Assembly (NCBI RefSeq): GCF_040250305.1
Contig: NZ_CP158190.1
Span: 2,822,001 to 2,886,000 of the forward strand
Length of the DNA stretch: 64,000 bases
Reading direction: 5' to 3'
Source: Peribacillus frigoritolerans
Lineage (GTDB): Bacteria; Bacillota; Bacilli; Bacillales; DSM-1321
The notes beneath the pieces were generated by a model that saw nothing but the letters and a program-made list of their open reading frames with translations, ran no database searches and was not told the origin of the DNA. The translations under genes and the position numbers were made by a program. Positions 1 to 9,088 of the stretch are shown piece by piece (position 1 is the stretch's first letter; each line of letters starts with the position of its first letter).

Positions 1-305
1 CAAACTGTACAATAAAGCTCATGGTTATACAATATCTTGTCCATCGCCATGACCTGTGCCTCTTTTACATCAGCTGCAACTGTATCAATTACATCACCAT
101 CCCTGATTATGGTGGAGCAAGATCTTACAAGTTCACCATTAACACTCACTAAACATGTATCACATGTTTCGATAGGACCTAGGCTAGGATGGTAACAAAC
201 ATTCGGGACATCAATGGAGCTATCCGTCAGCATTTGTAATATTGTTTGATTACCTTCCATACTGGTCTCAGCACCATTGATTTTTATATGCACTTTCTCT
301 GGCAA
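1..305 (-). CDS. Formate dehydrogenase alpha subunit, N-terminal part (gene runs off the window)
   Basis: Translating the minus strand from a TTG at 303-305 gives about 100 residues of a [2Fe-2S] ferredoxin-like domain. The cysteines sit in CYHPSLGPIETCDTC and, about 12 residues later, in LVRSC, the pattern at the N-terminus of NAD-dependent, molybdopterin-containing formate dehydrogenases of Bacillus (YjgC/YrhE type). The enzyme oxidises formate to CO2 in the cytoplasm. An AGGGGAG ribosome-binding site (314-320) lies 8 bases before the TTG. The in-frame ATT three bases upstream is less likely. The molybdopterin domains are outside the window, so the family call rests on the iron-sulfur domain alone. 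NuoG-type or other oxidoreductases with this domain are the alternatives. Confidence 0.82.
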   Translation of the reverse strand, partial: MPEKVHIKINGAETSMEGNQTILQMLTDSSIDVPNVCYHPSLGPIETCDTCLVSVNGELVRSCSTIIRDGDVIDTVAADVKEAQVMAMDKILYNHELYCTV

Positions 306-443
306 AATAATCGCTCCCCTCTTACACAACGATAAAATTCATCATTTGGTATTTTCTACCCCCGCACATTTTTTCTCAAACTTGCGAAAGTAAATAATGG
401 AAGACTCCTTTTAACCAATTTCATATCAGCAAATGAACAAAGC

Positions 444-473
444 CGAAGTGAGACATAGTATTCCCTCACTTCG
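444..473 (-). terminator. Probable terminator of the pullulanase gene
   Basis: CGAAGTGAG and CTCACTTCG form a 9-bp stem with a short loop, just after the pullulanase stop codon on the minus strand. The following U-tract is weak (GGCTTTGTT), so efficiency is uncertain. Confidence 0.55.
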
Positions 474-481
474 ACCTTATG

Positions 482-2401
482 TCATTGGTTAGAATTTGCT
501 TTTAACACAAACGAACTTAAAGGGGCAACGGTTATCTGACTCCCTTTAATCCTTTCTATTTCTTCCAGGCCAGCCCGCTGACCATCCACTAGAACGGACC
601 AATTATCTTCGTGGGGAAGATTAATCGTTATCGCATCCCAATTTGCATTATGAATCACTGCAATTGTTGAATCTTCTGTTTTTAAAGAGAATGCAACCAC
701 ATTTGGCGGAGCATCAATGAATTGTAAATGCTCTTCAATTTCTTCGGGTGTGCTTAACCTAAAAACAGAATGATTTTTCCTGAGCGAAATCAGTCCTTTC
801 ATATACTCCACTTCCCGATCGAAATCAGCTCTTCTTTTCCAATCCAATCGGTTAATCCAATCAGAAGATTGATAGCTATTTTCATCTCCATCCTTTGTGC
901 GCATAAACTCTTGTCCAGCATGTATCATTGGAATTCCCTGTGACAGTAAGACAATTGCCGAAGCTAATTTATGCATTTGTTTCCGTTTTTCTTCTGTCGC
1001 ATCTGGATTAGTGATGAGAAGCTTATCCCATAAAGTATAATTATCATGTGCTTCAACATAATTGATCACTTGATCTGGTCTTTGATATGTCGCGATATCA
1101 TCATCATATTCCAAACCACCAGCAATGCCTTTTTTTATAATATCTTCCATTCCTGGTTTGCCATTCACGAATCCTTTATCATGTTCATTCATTACAAACC
1201 CTTTTAAACCATCACGGATCGCATCATTAAAGTGAGCGATTCCAGGCATTTTAAAAGCATTCTTTTGATTTGCTTTCAGCTCTTTGGCCAAGGGGGTATC
1301 CATATCCCAGCCTTCACCCAAAACAATGAGGGTCGGATCAATTTCTGCCAGTGCCTTTTTCACTTCATTCATCGTTTCCACATCATGAATCCCCATTAAA
1401 TCGAAACGGAAACCATCAAGGTTAAATTCCTTCGCCCAATAGGTTACGGATTCAACAATGAATTTGCGCATCATTTTACGTTCAGACGCGGTGTCATTTC
1501 CTACACCAGTTCCATTAGATAGGGTGCCGTCAGCGTAATAGCGAAAAAAGTAAGTGGGAACGAGTTTATGGAAGTTCGAGTCCTCCACAGAATAAACGTG
1601 ATTATAGACAACATCCATGATGACTCGTAAACCGTGATCATGCATTCCTTGAATCATTTCCTTTAACTCCCGAATCCTGACTTTTGGTTGATACGGATCA
1701 GTCGAATAAGATCCCTCGGGAGCGTTATAATTCTGTGGATCATATCCCCAGTTATATTGTGGTTCATTCAATTTCATTTCATTGACTGTAGCAAAATCGA
1801 ATATCGGGATAAACTGAACATGAGTAACGCCTAGATCTTTAATATGATCAAGACCCGTTTTCGCTCCTTCTGGACCTTTGGTTCCGGCTTCAATTACTCC
1901 TATGAATTTACCTTTATTATTTATTCCGCTTTCAGGATGAATCGACAAATCCCGAGTATGCAATTCATAAATGACTATGTCCTCAGCTTTTTCGAGAGGT
2001 GGTTTATCCCGTGTCCACCTTTTTGGGTTCGTATCTGTTAAATCTATCACGACTCCTTTAATACCATTAACAGTAACTGCACGAACATATGGATCGACGG
2101 CTTCACTCCAGATTTCTCCCACTCTCACTTTATATGTATAAATCAATCCATCCTGATCACCGTCCAACTCAATCGTCCAGGTACCTTTTTCCGAACGAAC
2201 CATCGGAATCTCCATTCCATCTGAATCATCCCAATGTTTATAAGTAACTAGCTTAGCTTCAGATGCAAGTGGCGCCCATAACCGGAATGCCGTTTTATCT
2301 TTAAGATAGGAATTTCCTAAATCTTTGCCTTCATAGAAATATAGGTCATCCAATTCCGACGGATTTACTGGATTAATATTAGCAATCGGCAGGGATTCCA
2401 A
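482..2401 (-). CDS. pulA: Type I pullulanase (glycogen/starch debranching enzyme)
   Basis: This GH13 enzyme hydrolyses alpha-1,6 branch points of pullulan, starch or glycogen. A CBM48-like beta-domain covers about residues 30-125. The type I pullulanase signature YNWGYDP is at 216-222, then DVVYNH at 263-268, GFRFDLMG with the nucleophile Asp334, GEGWD with acid/base Glu363, and the EAHDN motif near 455. There is no signal peptide, so it is probably intracellular like AmyX. The start is odd. TTG 2399-2401 has no good ribosome-binding site. The strong GGAGG (2488-2492) is followed 8 bases later by an in-frame ATT (2477-2479), which would add 26 residues. An ATG at 2484-2486 reads only three codons to a stop. 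Either a rare ATT start is used, or one base has been gained relative to an ATG-started ancestor. Confidence 0.93.
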   Translation of the reverse strand: MESLPIANINPVNPSELDDLYFYEGKDLGNSYLKDKTAFRLWAPLASEAKLVTYKHWDDSDGMEIPMVRSEKGTWTIELDGDQDGLIYTYKVRVGEIWSEAVDPYVRAVTVNGIKGVVIDLTDTNPKRWTRDKPPLEKAEDIVIYELHTRDLSIHPESGINNKGKFIGVIEAGTKGPEGAKTGLDHIKDLGVTHVQFIPIFDFATVNEMKLNEPQYNWGYDPQNYNAPEGSYSTDPYQPKVRIRELKEMIQGMHDHGLRVIMDVVYNHVYSVEDSNFHKLVPTYFFRYYADGTLSNGTGVGNDTASERKMMRKFIVESVTYWAKEFNLDGFRFDLMGIHDVETMNEVKKALAEIDPTLIVLGEGWDMDTPLAKELKANQKNAFKMPGIAHFNDAIRDGLKGFVMNEHDKGFVNGKPGMEDIIKKGIAGGLEYDDDIATYQRPDQVINYVEAHDNYTLWDKLLITNPDATEEKRKQMHKLASAIVLLSQGIPMIHAGQEFMRTKDGDENSYQSSDWINRLDWKRRADFDREVEYMKGLISLRKNHSVFRLSTPEEIEEHLQFIDAPPNVVAFSLKTEDSTIAVIHNANWDAITINLPHEDNWSVLVDGQRAGLEEIERIKGSQITVAPLSSFVLKANSNQ

Positions 2402-2700
2402 CTGATTTTCCGTTTCATTATCCGTAGGTTTTCGATTATTTTTATTTTCCTCTTCAAAATAAGAAAGTGAATCTTTAATAGGTCATTCCTCCATTGAAAT
2501 TCCCATTTCAGAACAGGAATTATTAATTTTTATAATCATTAGCGAATCTTCACTTATGTTATGATTCCACAGGCATTACCCATCAAAACATTTGATCGGC
2601 AAATTATGTCGAAAATTCAGAAATCTATATTTTTATCGAAAGCTGTAGGTCATTTAGCCGGACCTTACCCTTTTATGAAAACGAAGCCTAAAAAAGATAA

Positions 2701-2742
2701 AAAAATGCCTCCATAACAGTTTTACGGTCTTGGAGGCATTTC
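2701..2742 (-). terminator. Intrinsic terminator of clpE
   Basis: AAATGCCTCC and GGAGGCATTT form a 10-bp stem on the minus strand, followed by a run of T. It lies directly after the clpE stop codon. Confidence 0.85.
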
Positions 2743-2751
2743 TAGTACTCT

Positions 2752-4881
2752 TTATGGTGTTTTAATAATTTTCACAGAGTTATCTTCAACAATTGCAGTG
2801 AAGTTCTTAACTTCGGGCTGCTCAAAGATAAAGTCAGTGATGCCGTCTTCGAGCTGTTCTTGTAGAACCCGGCGTAGCGGTCTCGCCCCGAAAGTTGGGT
2901 GATATCCGAGTTCAATTAGCCTTTGTTTCGCTTCATTAGTTACATCTAAAGATAAACCATTTGCAGCAAGTGTTTCGTCAAGCTCGTGAATCATGATATC
3001 AACGATTTGCAGAAGATCTTCTTTCTTCAATGCCGAGAATTCAATGATGCTATCGAATCGATTCAGGAATTCCGGTTTGAAGAAGCTGCCTAAAGATTGT
3101 AGGATTGAAGCTTCTTCTACAGCTGAACTTGTACCGAATCCCATTACTTTTTGTTTCTCACCGACTCCAGCATTACTCGTCATGATGATCACGGTATCTT
3201 TAAAAGTAACGGTCCGGCCTTGACTGTCGGTTAAGCGGCCATCTTCCATGATTTGCAGGAACATATGCATTACATCCGGATGTGCCTTTTCGATTTCATC
3301 CAATAAGATGATACTGTAAGGCTTGCGGCGAACTTTTTCCGTCAATTGTCCAGCTTCCTCATGTCCTACATATCCAGGAGGAGAACCGATTAATTTAGAA
3401 ACACTGTGTTTCTCCATGAATTCACTCATGTCAAGACGAATCATCGCTTCCTTGTCCCCGAATAATTCCTCAGCAAGAGTTTTTGCCAATTCGGTTTTAC
3501 CGACTCCTGTCGGACCAACGAAAAGGAAAGAACCGGTAGGACGGTTTTTTGATTTTAACCCGGCACGACTTCTTCGAACGGCCTTGGAAACCTTTTTGAC
3601 AGCTTCTTCCTGCCCGATTACTTTTTTCATCAGCTCCGCTTGGAGGTGAACCATTCTTTCTTGCTCATCTTCTTGGAGCTTACCTACAGGTATACCAGTC
3701 TTTTGTTCGATGATATTTTGAATGTCTTCAACGGTAACGGTTGGCTTAATTGCAGCTTCCCCAGCCTGCAATGACTTTTCCAGTTTTTCTTCTTCATCAC
3801 GAAGAACCGCAGCTTTTTCATATGCTTCTTCTTTTAAGGCCATTTCTTTTTCTTTATAGATTTGAGCCAGACGCTCTTTCATGTTTTCTACTTGGCCGTC
3901 TTCGATGGTCAAGTTCAATTTGGAACCAGCTTCATCCATTAAGTCTATTGCCTTATCAGGCAGGAAACGGTCTTGAATGTAGCGGTTCGAAAGTTCAACA
4001 GCCGCTTTAAGGGCTTCCTCACTATATGTCACACCATGATAAGATTCGTAACTATCCTTTAATCCACGTAAGATGACAAGTGCCTCAGCCGTTGTCGGCT
4101 CATTAACGTGTACAGGCTGGAAGCGCCTTTCAAGGGCACCATCTTTTTCAATTTTCCTATATTCTGATAAAGTGGTTGCTCCGACAAGCTGGAGTTCGCC
4201 GCGTGCAAGTGCAGGCTTCAAGATATTTCCTGCATCCATTGATCCTTCGGCCGAACCCGCTCCCACTAGCTGATGAATTTCATCGATGAATAGTATGACA
4301 TTTTTTCTTTCCTGTAATTCGCTGATCAATTGCTTCATTCGTTCTTCGAATTGCCCTCTAATTCCAGTATTCGAAACAAGGGACGCTACATCAAGCATAT
4401 ATACAAGCTTATTACGTAATTTAACTGGCACTGAACCTTCAACAATCGCTAAAGCAAGACCTTCAGCAATGGCTGTTTTGCCGACACCAGGTTCACCGAT
4501 TAAAACTGGATTATTTTTATTGCGCCTATTTAGAACTTCAATGACGCGTTTAATTTCTTCATTTCGTCCGATAACCGGATCAATAAGTCCTGCTTTAGCA
4601 GCATCGGTCAAATTGCGGCCATACTCCTCAAGCAATCCTCCATCCTCGCCATGTTCAGCTGAATCCGGTTTTGGTACACCATTATAATTAAATGGATTGA
4701 ATGAATTTGGAGATCCGTTAAATTGGAATTTCCCTATATCCATTCCGCCCATAGCTGCTCCAAGTTTGTTTCGCTCTTCTTTATAACAAGTGGAGCACAG
4801 TTTCACATCATGCTCCTGACCATTCATATTTAGGTGAACTTGAATATTAGCTTGGTTTACATGGCATTTTTCACAAAGCAT
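2752..4881 (-). CDS. clpE: ATP-dependent Clp protease ATP-binding subunit ClpE
   Basis: This is a class I AAA+ unfoldase that feeds heat-damaged proteins to ClpP. The N-terminal zinc finger (CEKC ... CSTC, residues 3-33) is specific for ClpE within the ClpA/B/C/E family. AAA-1 has Walker [10 protein letters not shown] and Walker [13 protein letters not shown]-like coiled segment follows (about 335-380), and AAA-2 has GPTGVGKTE and a C-terminal D2-small domain. The length of 709 residues is close to B. subtilis ClpE. An AAAGGAGG site precedes the ATG at the right distance. CtsR-type operators overlap the promoter, so heat induction through CtsR is expected. It is a single-gene unit closed by its own terminator. 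Confidence 0.97.
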   Translation of the reverse strand: MLCEKCHVNQANIQVHLNMNGQEHDVKLCSTCYKEERNKLGAAMGGMDIGKFQFNGSPNSFNPFNYNGVPKPDSAEHGEDGGLLEEYGRNLTDAAKAGLIDPVIGRNEEIKRVIEVLNRRNKNNPVLIGEPGVGKTAIAEGLALAIVEGSVPVKLRNKLVYMLDVASLVSNTGIRGQFEERMKQLISELQERKNVILFIDEIHQLVGAGSAEGSMDAGNILKPALARGELQLVGATTLSEYRKIEKDGALERRFQPVHVNEPTTAEALVILRGLKDSYESYHGVTYSEEALKAAVELSNRYIQDRFLPDKAIDLMDEAGSKLNLTIEDGQVENMKERLAQIYKEKEMALKEEAYEKAAVLRDEEEKLEKSLQAGEAAIKPTVTVEDIQNIIEQKTGIPVGKLQEDEQERMVHLQAELMKKVIGQEEAVKKVSKAVRRSRAGLKSKNRPTGSFLFVGPTGVGKTELAKTLAEELFGDKEAMIRLDMSEFMEKHSVSKLIGSPPGYVGHEEAGQLTEKVRRKPYSIILLDEIEKAHPDVMHMFLQIMEDGRLTDSQGRTVTFKDTVIIMTSNAGVGEKQKVMGFGTSSAVEEASILQSLGSFFKPEFLNRFDSIIEFSALKKEDLLQIVDIMIHELDETLAANGLSLDVTNEAKQRLIELGYHPTFGARPLRRVLQEQLEDGITDFIFEQPEVKNFTAIVEDNSVKIIKTP

Positions 4882-4917
4882 GTAGTACTCCTCCTTTAAA
4901 AAATGAATTTAAAAATC

Positions 4918-4973
4918 TTTGACCTTCTTTGACTTTCTGACTTTATTATACATTGACCTTCTTTGACTTTCAA
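4918..4973 (-). promoter_or_regulatory. clpE sigma-A promoter with two CtsR operator pairs
   Basis: On the minus strand TTGAAA (4968-4973) and TATAAT (4945-4950) are separated by exactly 17 bases. Heptads of the CtsR type (AGTCAAA/GGTCAAA, written TTTGACY on the plus strand) lie at 4918-4924 and 4928-4934, and again at 4952-4958 (first base off) and 4962-4968, each pair with 3-base spacing. One pair covers the -35/spacer and the other the transcription start. This matches the multi-site CtsR control known for clpE. Confidence 0.9.
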
Positions 4974-5202
4974 TAATTTTGTCTGGGAATTTTTTTGATA
5001 AAAAAAGAAATTACCTTGAATTGGTTTGCTAAGCATATTAAACTATCCATTTCCAGTCAAATAAAAAGATTCTATGTATGCCCCTTAGTATTTTCTGTTA
5101 GTATTGATTACCCACTTCAGGACTCACCATAACCTTAAACTATTACAAAACGCCAATTCTATTGTCCATATGCACCTCATCCACTCTTATTTTTTAAAAC
5201 AA

Positions 5203-5226
5203 AAAAAGACTTTATTAAGTCTTTTT
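5203..5226. terminator. Short AT-flanked hairpin, possible terminator
   Basis: AAAAAGACTT and AAGTCTTTTT flank a TATT loop. U-tracts exist on both strands. No gene ends directly here, so it may belong to the adjacent repeat element. Confidence 0.4.
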
Positions 5227-5249
5227 AAGGTTTGTACAATTTTTAAACG

Positions 5250-5377
5250 TTGGATTTCCACTCCAGGTACTCGCTTTACGCGGGCGGTCGGGGAGCCTCC
5301 TCGGCGTCTTCGCGCCTGTGGGGTCCCCCCTTGACGCGCTTTTCCCGCAGGAGTCTCTTACACCCGCTCCAATCAAC
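5250..5377. repeat. Dispersed GC-rich Bacillus repeat, copy 1
   Basis: This GC-rich block in AT-rich surroundings contains GGAGCCTCCTCGGCG, CCCGCAGGAGTCTC and ends CCGCTCCAATCAAC. Two related copies lie at 50610-50733 and 58827-58951 in the same orientation. Open frames crossing it (reading LIGAGVRDSCG on the minus strand) are by-products of the repeat, not genes. The sequence has internal complementarity (CTCCTGCGGG, GAGGAGGCTCC). Confidence 0.85.
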
Positions 5378-5541
5378 TTTGTTTTAACTTTAAGATAGAA
5401 CACTTTTGCCTACAGTCTTTTTTGTTTTTAAGTAGTATTAATACTTGAGGTGATATCGAACTTTCTAAAAAGTCCCCACGTTGTCCAACCCATGCCATGC
5501 TTTCCTTTCCGCTATAGCTGCTTCAATTCCAATAAAAAATC

Positions 5542-5579
5542 AAAAAGGTTTCGGAATGAAACCTTCCGAAACCTTTTTG
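5542..5579. terminator. Strong bidirectional terminator hairpin
   Basis: AAAAAGGTTTCGGAA and TTCCGAAACCTTTTT form a 15-bp stem around a 7-base loop, with T-runs on both sides. It lies downstream of the NlpC/P60 gene on the minus strand. A second small hairpin (AAGAGACTT/AAGTCTCTT, 5590-5613) sits between it and the gene. Confidence 0.8.
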
Positions 5580-5645
5580 TCTACAAATTGAAAGAGACTT
5601 CATTAAGTCTCTTAGCTTTTTTATATTAAGAATGATTTTCTTCTA

Positions 5646-6089
5646 TTATATACGTTTCGCACCAATATACTTTGGCTTCCAATAGGTATTATTGGTTTTA
5701 GCGTATGACACTCCTTTAGATGACGAAGAGTGTATGAATTCATTGTTTCCTATGTATATAGCCACATGTGTAGGTTTTTTCGCTTTATTTGGTGCAAAAA
5801 ACATTAAGTCACCTTTTTGCAGGCTTTTAACTTTCTTACCTTTTTTATATATGTCAGCAGCAGTTCTTGGTAAATTCTTACCAGCTTTTTGATATGAATA
5901 CTTCACTAAACCGGAACAATCAAAACCTGAAGAAGAAATGCCACCCATTTTATATTTTGTACCTAATTCACTTTTAGCCACTTTAATAGCTTTTGTATGA
6001 TATGAAGCAGCTTCCACTTGGTCCCCAGCAAAGGATGCGGTTACAAGCGTAATAGCCAATGACAATCCGACGACAATTTTCTTAAACAA
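5646..6089 (-). CDS. Secreted NlpC/P60 family peptidoglycan hydrolase
   Basis: The protein has a Sec signal peptide (basic MFKK, hydrophobic VVGLSLAITLVTASFA, cleavage near VEAA) followed by a single NlpC/P60 domain. Catalytic Cys lies in GFDCSGLVKYSY and catalytic His in PTHVAIYIG. The family cleaves D-gamma-glutamyl-diaminopimelate (or related) bonds in cell-wall peptides. At 147 residues it lacks the LysM or SH3b wall-binding repeats of LytE/LytF/CwlS, so it must reach the wall by another route or act freely. It is a single-gene unit between its own terminator and a long upstream spacer. Confidence 0.9.
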   Translation of the reverse strand: MFKKIVVGLSLAITLVTASFAGDQVEAASYHTKAIKVAKSELGTKYKMGGISSSGFDCSGLVKYSYQKAGKNLPRTAADIYKKGKKVKSLQKGDLMFFAPNKAKKPTHVAIYIGNNEFIHSSSSKGVSYAKTNNTYWKPKYIGAKRI

Positions 6090-6359
6090 ATTATTTTACC
6101 CCCTGATGTGATTTGCTAAACCTAATATACTAGAAAAGGTATATCACTCGCATCACAGGATCTTTACAAATATGTTACATTTAGTAGATTTAGGAAGAAT
6201 GACCATATAAAACATAAAAATAAGTCGAATGATGTGTCCTTTTCGCTTAAATCTTACTTTACCTCATAGAAAAAACAGTAGTTAGATAACCACTGTCCAG
6301 TTTATCGATTAAAGAAGATTCGAGAATTTTAATATCCTTCATGTTTTTTATTTGATTAT

Positions 6360-6510
6360 ACGAATGGATCCCGCTCTAAAATGAAGAAATTTGCGACGAA
6401 ATCCAGCTAGCCGAGACCCCACGTCCGCTTGCTTTCATGGTCGGCGGGAGCGAATTTCTGGAATCAACTAACTGCAGGCAAACTGGCTCTACTCCAATTT
6501 GTCTGCAGCC
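6360..6510. other. Structured intergenic segment, unclassified
   Basis: The 444-base spacer downstream of the DUF457 gene carries a GC-richer block (CCGAGACCCCACGTCCGCTTGC, about 6411-6432) and a hairpin in which CTGCAGGCAAACTGG (6471-6485) pairs with CCAATTTGTCTGCAG (6493-6507). It may be a decayed member of a second repeat family, or a terminator without a clear U-tract for the gene at 6534. No open frame or promoter is evident in 6110-6530. Confidence 0.4.
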
Positions 6511-6533
6511 TGAACAGCGATAAAAAAACACTG

Positions 6534-7160
6534 TTAAAATTCTTTTGAGAAAAATGGAAGAAATAATTTCACCCCACGTTTATTAAAAGGTAAACATTTC
6601 AAATCTGCAATTAAATGACTTATGTATCCTAATGAACAAGTTGCGAAAATCCCGTCAATCCCCATAAAGGCTTCGAATTGAAAGGCAATGATGCCAAAAA
6701 AAGCGATACCGGCAATCGAATGGGTATAACTTCTATGTGGTGTAAAGGATGCCAGGATAATATAGACGCCTAACAGCCACAACCAGCTTTCCTGCAAAGA
6801 TAAACCGCCGCCTAAAACCGCTAATCCAGTCAGGGTCAGCATATGCCTTTGCCTAATGAATGAAGAAATAATGATGATTCCGATTCCTGCACCTACACCG
6901 ATCCACTTTTCCGTATCAGAGCCTTCCAAAAGACTATAAATGATCATTAATATCCCAATCGTTTGTGCTATCGTTCGGATAAACTTATGTGAAAAGGTAA
7001 TCCTATTACTTAACTTCCCATCAATATCCATATCGGGCATCAGCCCTGAAACTCCCCCGATGCCCACCAAGAATAAAGTGGTGGTTGGATCTGTTTGAAG
7101 TGTGTTTGCCGTCAAGAATCCAACTGTTGCCCCTATAGCCATGTGTGCTGTACCGTTCAC
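6534..7160 (-). CDS. DUF457/YdjM-family membrane-bound metal-dependent hydrolase
   Basis: This multi-pass membrane protein of 208 residues has the family's conserved polar motifs: an N-terminal His in NGTAHMAIGA, the acidic LMPDMDIDGKLSN near residue 40, and HRSYTHS near 143-149. These are thought to bind metal at the membrane. The founding member, E. coli YdjM, is LexA-regulated. The substrate is unknown. The start is GTG after AGGAGAG. A LexA-like box lies about 45 bases upstream (7205-7218), consistent with SOS control. It is a single-gene unit. Confidence 0.82.
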   Translation of the reverse strand: MNGTAHMAIGATVGFLTANTLQTDPTTTLFLVGIGGVSGLMPDMDIDGKLSNRITFSHKFIRTIAQTIGILMIIYSLLEGSDTEKWIGVGAGIGIIIISSFIRQRHMLTLTGLAVLGGGLSLQESWLWLLGVYIILASFTPHRSYTHSIAGIAFFGIIAFQFEAFMGIDGIFATCSLGYISHLIADLKCLPFNKRGVKLFLPFFSKEF

Positions 7161-7204
7161 TGTCTCTCTCCTGTCCCTCTAAGATGTAATCTGCTTCCAA
7201 AAAA

Positions 7205-7218
7205 CGAATGTTTGTTCG
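7205..7218 (-). promoter_or_regulatory. LexA (SOS) box-like operator upstream of the DUF457 gene
   Basis: CGAATGTTTGTTCG differs at one core position from the Bacillus SOS pattern CGAAC-N4-GTTCG. It lies between a possible -10 (TATAGT, minus strand) and the GTG start. LexA binding is inferred. Confidence 0.55.
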
Positions 7219-7402
7219 AATCCCTGCATACTAACTATACAACATTTTGGGGAAAATTTCTCTAGTTCTTATAAATAAAGCCATAGAAATCAGTAATTAG
7301 ACCATATAAAGAACCTTATTATTTTAGTTTCTTAGCTCGTTCTATATAAAGTATACTTTCAACCTTTTTGGGTATTGGGAAATTAAATTCAGCCAGTAAC
7401 AT

Positions 7403-8368
7403 TTATTTTTGGAGATATAACCAATTACGAAGCTCAATTATGGAATGTTTAGGTGAATCAAAACTTAGAAATGAATAGTCAATGAAGTCCACATACTTAT
7501 TGATTGCAGAATTCCTTTTGTTGAATAAAGTCGGAATATAGTAAGGAAACTCTTTAACTGAATGAAGAATAGGTAACTGCTCATATACAATCGATAACGT
7601 TCTGATGATTCTTTTTTTTGTTTTGTGACGCTTAGCATCCGCTAGTAATCTTTCAAAATCGATATCCAGGTTTATAAGAAGTTGAATGATATCTATAAAA
7701 TACTTTAATGAATCCATGTTATGCCGCCACCCATGGAGACAAATCGTATAAAAAAGATGGTAATCGGAAAGTTGTTTAACATGAAGTGAGTCATTGATGA
7801 GATATCCTTCTTTCCAAAACTCGGTGATTTCCAAATTAGCGGTATCTTTCTTTAAAATATCCCAATGAAGTTCGATGGTTAGTGGGATTTTGGATTCAGG
7901 AAGGTATTTACTGAACGAAGTATGAAAATGATTAGGTATTTGTTTCTCCTTTTGTTTATACCCTAATTGTTTGACCGATTCAATTGCCTGATCCATGTCA
8001 CTAGCTTTAATTAGTAAATCGATATCAGACGTGGGCCGAGCTCCAAGATGGCCGAACTGTTCCTCAGAAAAAAGCGTCCCTTTTAAAGGAATAACATCTA
8101 AGCCGTTATGTTCAAATTCACGCAAAACCAAATCTGTTTGACTTTTAATCAGGATATTTTGATAAAAGACACTTTGAAATTTTTCAATTATTACTTGCTG
8201 AAAGAACGCTGGAGTATCCATAAACCTCCCATTCCCTTTCATTAGGAACAATATTTGCGGATGAATTTTCGATTTTTCTATTTCATTTAGAAGCTGCCAA
8301 TAATATTCTGAGTCAATTGGCAACTTTACTTGCGGTTCAAATAGTACCTGCAGAATCGTTGGATTCAA
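7403..8368 (-). CDS. Nucleotidyltransferase family protein (NTP_transf_5 type)
   Basis: The protein has a nucleotidyltransferase-fold motif KGTLFSEEQFG ... RPTSDIDLLI, with the paired aspartates (DID) that coordinate Mg-NTP, and a helical C-terminus of about 170 residues. The chosen start is TTG at 8366-8368. It overlaps the upstream TGA (TTGA) and follows AAAGGGGAG by about 9 bases, giving 321 residues. A GTG/ATG-started reading up to 8461 would overlap the peptidase gene by 97 bases. Relatives occur in paeninodin/pseudomycoidin-type lasso clusters, and a second paralogue is in this window at 40720. By context it may add a group to a phosphorylated peptide, but the reaction is not known. It is the last gene of the four-gene operon. 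Confidence 0.8.
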   Translation of the reverse strand: MNPTILQVLFEPQVKLPIDSEYYWQLLNEIEKSKIHPQILFLMKGNGRFMDTPAFFQQVIIEKFQSVFYQNILIKSQTDLVLREFEHNGLDVIPLKGTLFSEEQFGHLGARPTSDIDLLIKASDMDQAIESVKQLGYKQKEKQIPNHFHTSFSKYLPESKIPLTIELHWDILKKDTANLEITEFWKEGYLINDSLHVKQLSDYHLFYTICLHGWRHNMDSLKYFIDIIQLLINLDIDFERLLADAKRHKTKKRIIRTLSIVYEQLPILHSVKEFPYYIPTLFNKRNSAINKYVDFIDYSFLSFDSPKHSIIELRNWLYLQK

Positions 8369-8832
8369 TGGGAAAGTCTCCCCTTTACTCTTTGTTGTAA
8401 ATTTAGGTGCTTTCGTAACATCCTCGATATAAACGGAAATGTAAGTATTAATCCACCCCATGCTTTTGCTAGAAAACCAGAAGCATGCAATTTGGAATTC
8501 CGTTTTTGGACATAAACAAGTTTACCAATCAATTGTTCCAATTGTACTGTATGATCAAAGCTTACATTAGTATCTCCTTTGAAAAGGTATCCGGGTTGCT
8601 GATCACTTTTCATTTCCTTATAATACCGGTGGGCAATCAATCGATTAGATGAAGTGTAAAACAAAATAATATCCCCTTTTTTTAAATGAAAAGGATTGCA
8701 TTCATTAAAGTTACATATATCCCCTTCCTCTATAAAAGGATACATACTACATCCTTGCGCAGGTAAATTAAGTGAGCCCTCTTTTTTCAGTGTCATCTTA
8801 AATAATTCGACAATCTCCTTGTCAAATAACAT
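8365..8832 (-). CDS. S26 (signal peptidase-like) serine peptidase
   Basis: The sequence shows GCSMYPFI with the nucleophile Ser (near residue 29), GDIILF, a conserved His in LIAHRYY, and FKGDTN (box D). The Ser-His rather than Ser-Lys arrangement resembles the SipW/archaeal branch of S26. Unlike true signal peptidases it has no N-terminal membrane anchor. Only a weakly hydrophobic stretch occurs near the C-terminus (GGLILTFPFI). It overlaps the PqqD gene upstream and the nucleotidyltransferase downstream, so the three are probably translationally coupled. It stands where the transglutaminase-like leader peptidase B2 is found in the lasso operon of this window, so a peptide-maturation role is a reasonable inference. 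Confidence 0.82.
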   Translation of the reverse strand: MLFDKEIVELFKMTLKKEGSLNLPAQGCSMYPFIEEGDICNFNECNPFHLKKGDIILFYTSSNRLIAHRYYKEMKSDQQPGYLFKGDTNVSFDHTVQLEQLIGKLVYVQKRNSKLHASGFLAKAWGGLILTFPFISRMLRKHLNLQQRVKGRLSH

Positions 8833-9088
8833 GCTGAATTAATCCAAACTGTAATAAATCCAATAAATACGACTCTATGTCATCTTTTGCTATTTCCTCT
8901 GCCGTTAAATATTGATCAGTTAATGTCTGAATCAAGGAGTCCACTGTTTGTGCTTGGTTTAAAAGCCCCCAGCAAAACCCACCGATTTCATTTAGCTTTG
9001 TCACTGTGAATTTTTCAGTATGTAAAATAATCCATTCATCACCAAGTTGCGTGGCTTCCACATGATTACTTTGAATATATTGGACCAT
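8822..9088 (-). CDS. PqqD-family peptide chaperone (RRE domain)
   Basis: This is a small winged-helix protein of 88 residues. The conserved PqqD pattern is visible: GDEWIILHTEKFTVTKLNEIGGFCWGLL, followed by a four-helix tail ending in DLLQFGLIQ. PqqD-like proteins bind leader peptides of RiPP precursors and present them to modifying enzymes. The ATG (9086-9088) overlaps the kinase stop codon (TAATG). The nearest candidate leader with a YxxP motif is the 50-residue peptide encoded at 12503. Confidence 0.85.
   Translation of the reverse strand: MVQYIQSNHVEATQLGDEWIILHTEKFTVTKLNEIGGFCWGLLNQAQTVDSLIQTLTDQYLTAEEIAKDDIESYLLDLLQFGLIQHVI

Noticed and set aside
5215..5403. Open frame reading LIGAGVRDSCG on the minus strand (similar frames at 50477 and 58741)
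   Set aside because: All three are produced by copies of the dispersed repeat; no ribosome-binding site and no protein family.
6360..6510. Fourth copy of the GC-rich dispersed repeat
   Set aside because: It lacks the conserved ends and the GGAGCCTCCTCGGC core; at best a different or badly decayed element.
7403..8368. Nucleotidyltransferase as antitoxin or toxin (MNT/HEPN type)
   Set aside because: No HEPN partner, much longer than MNT proteins, and the gene neighbours are RiPP-type.
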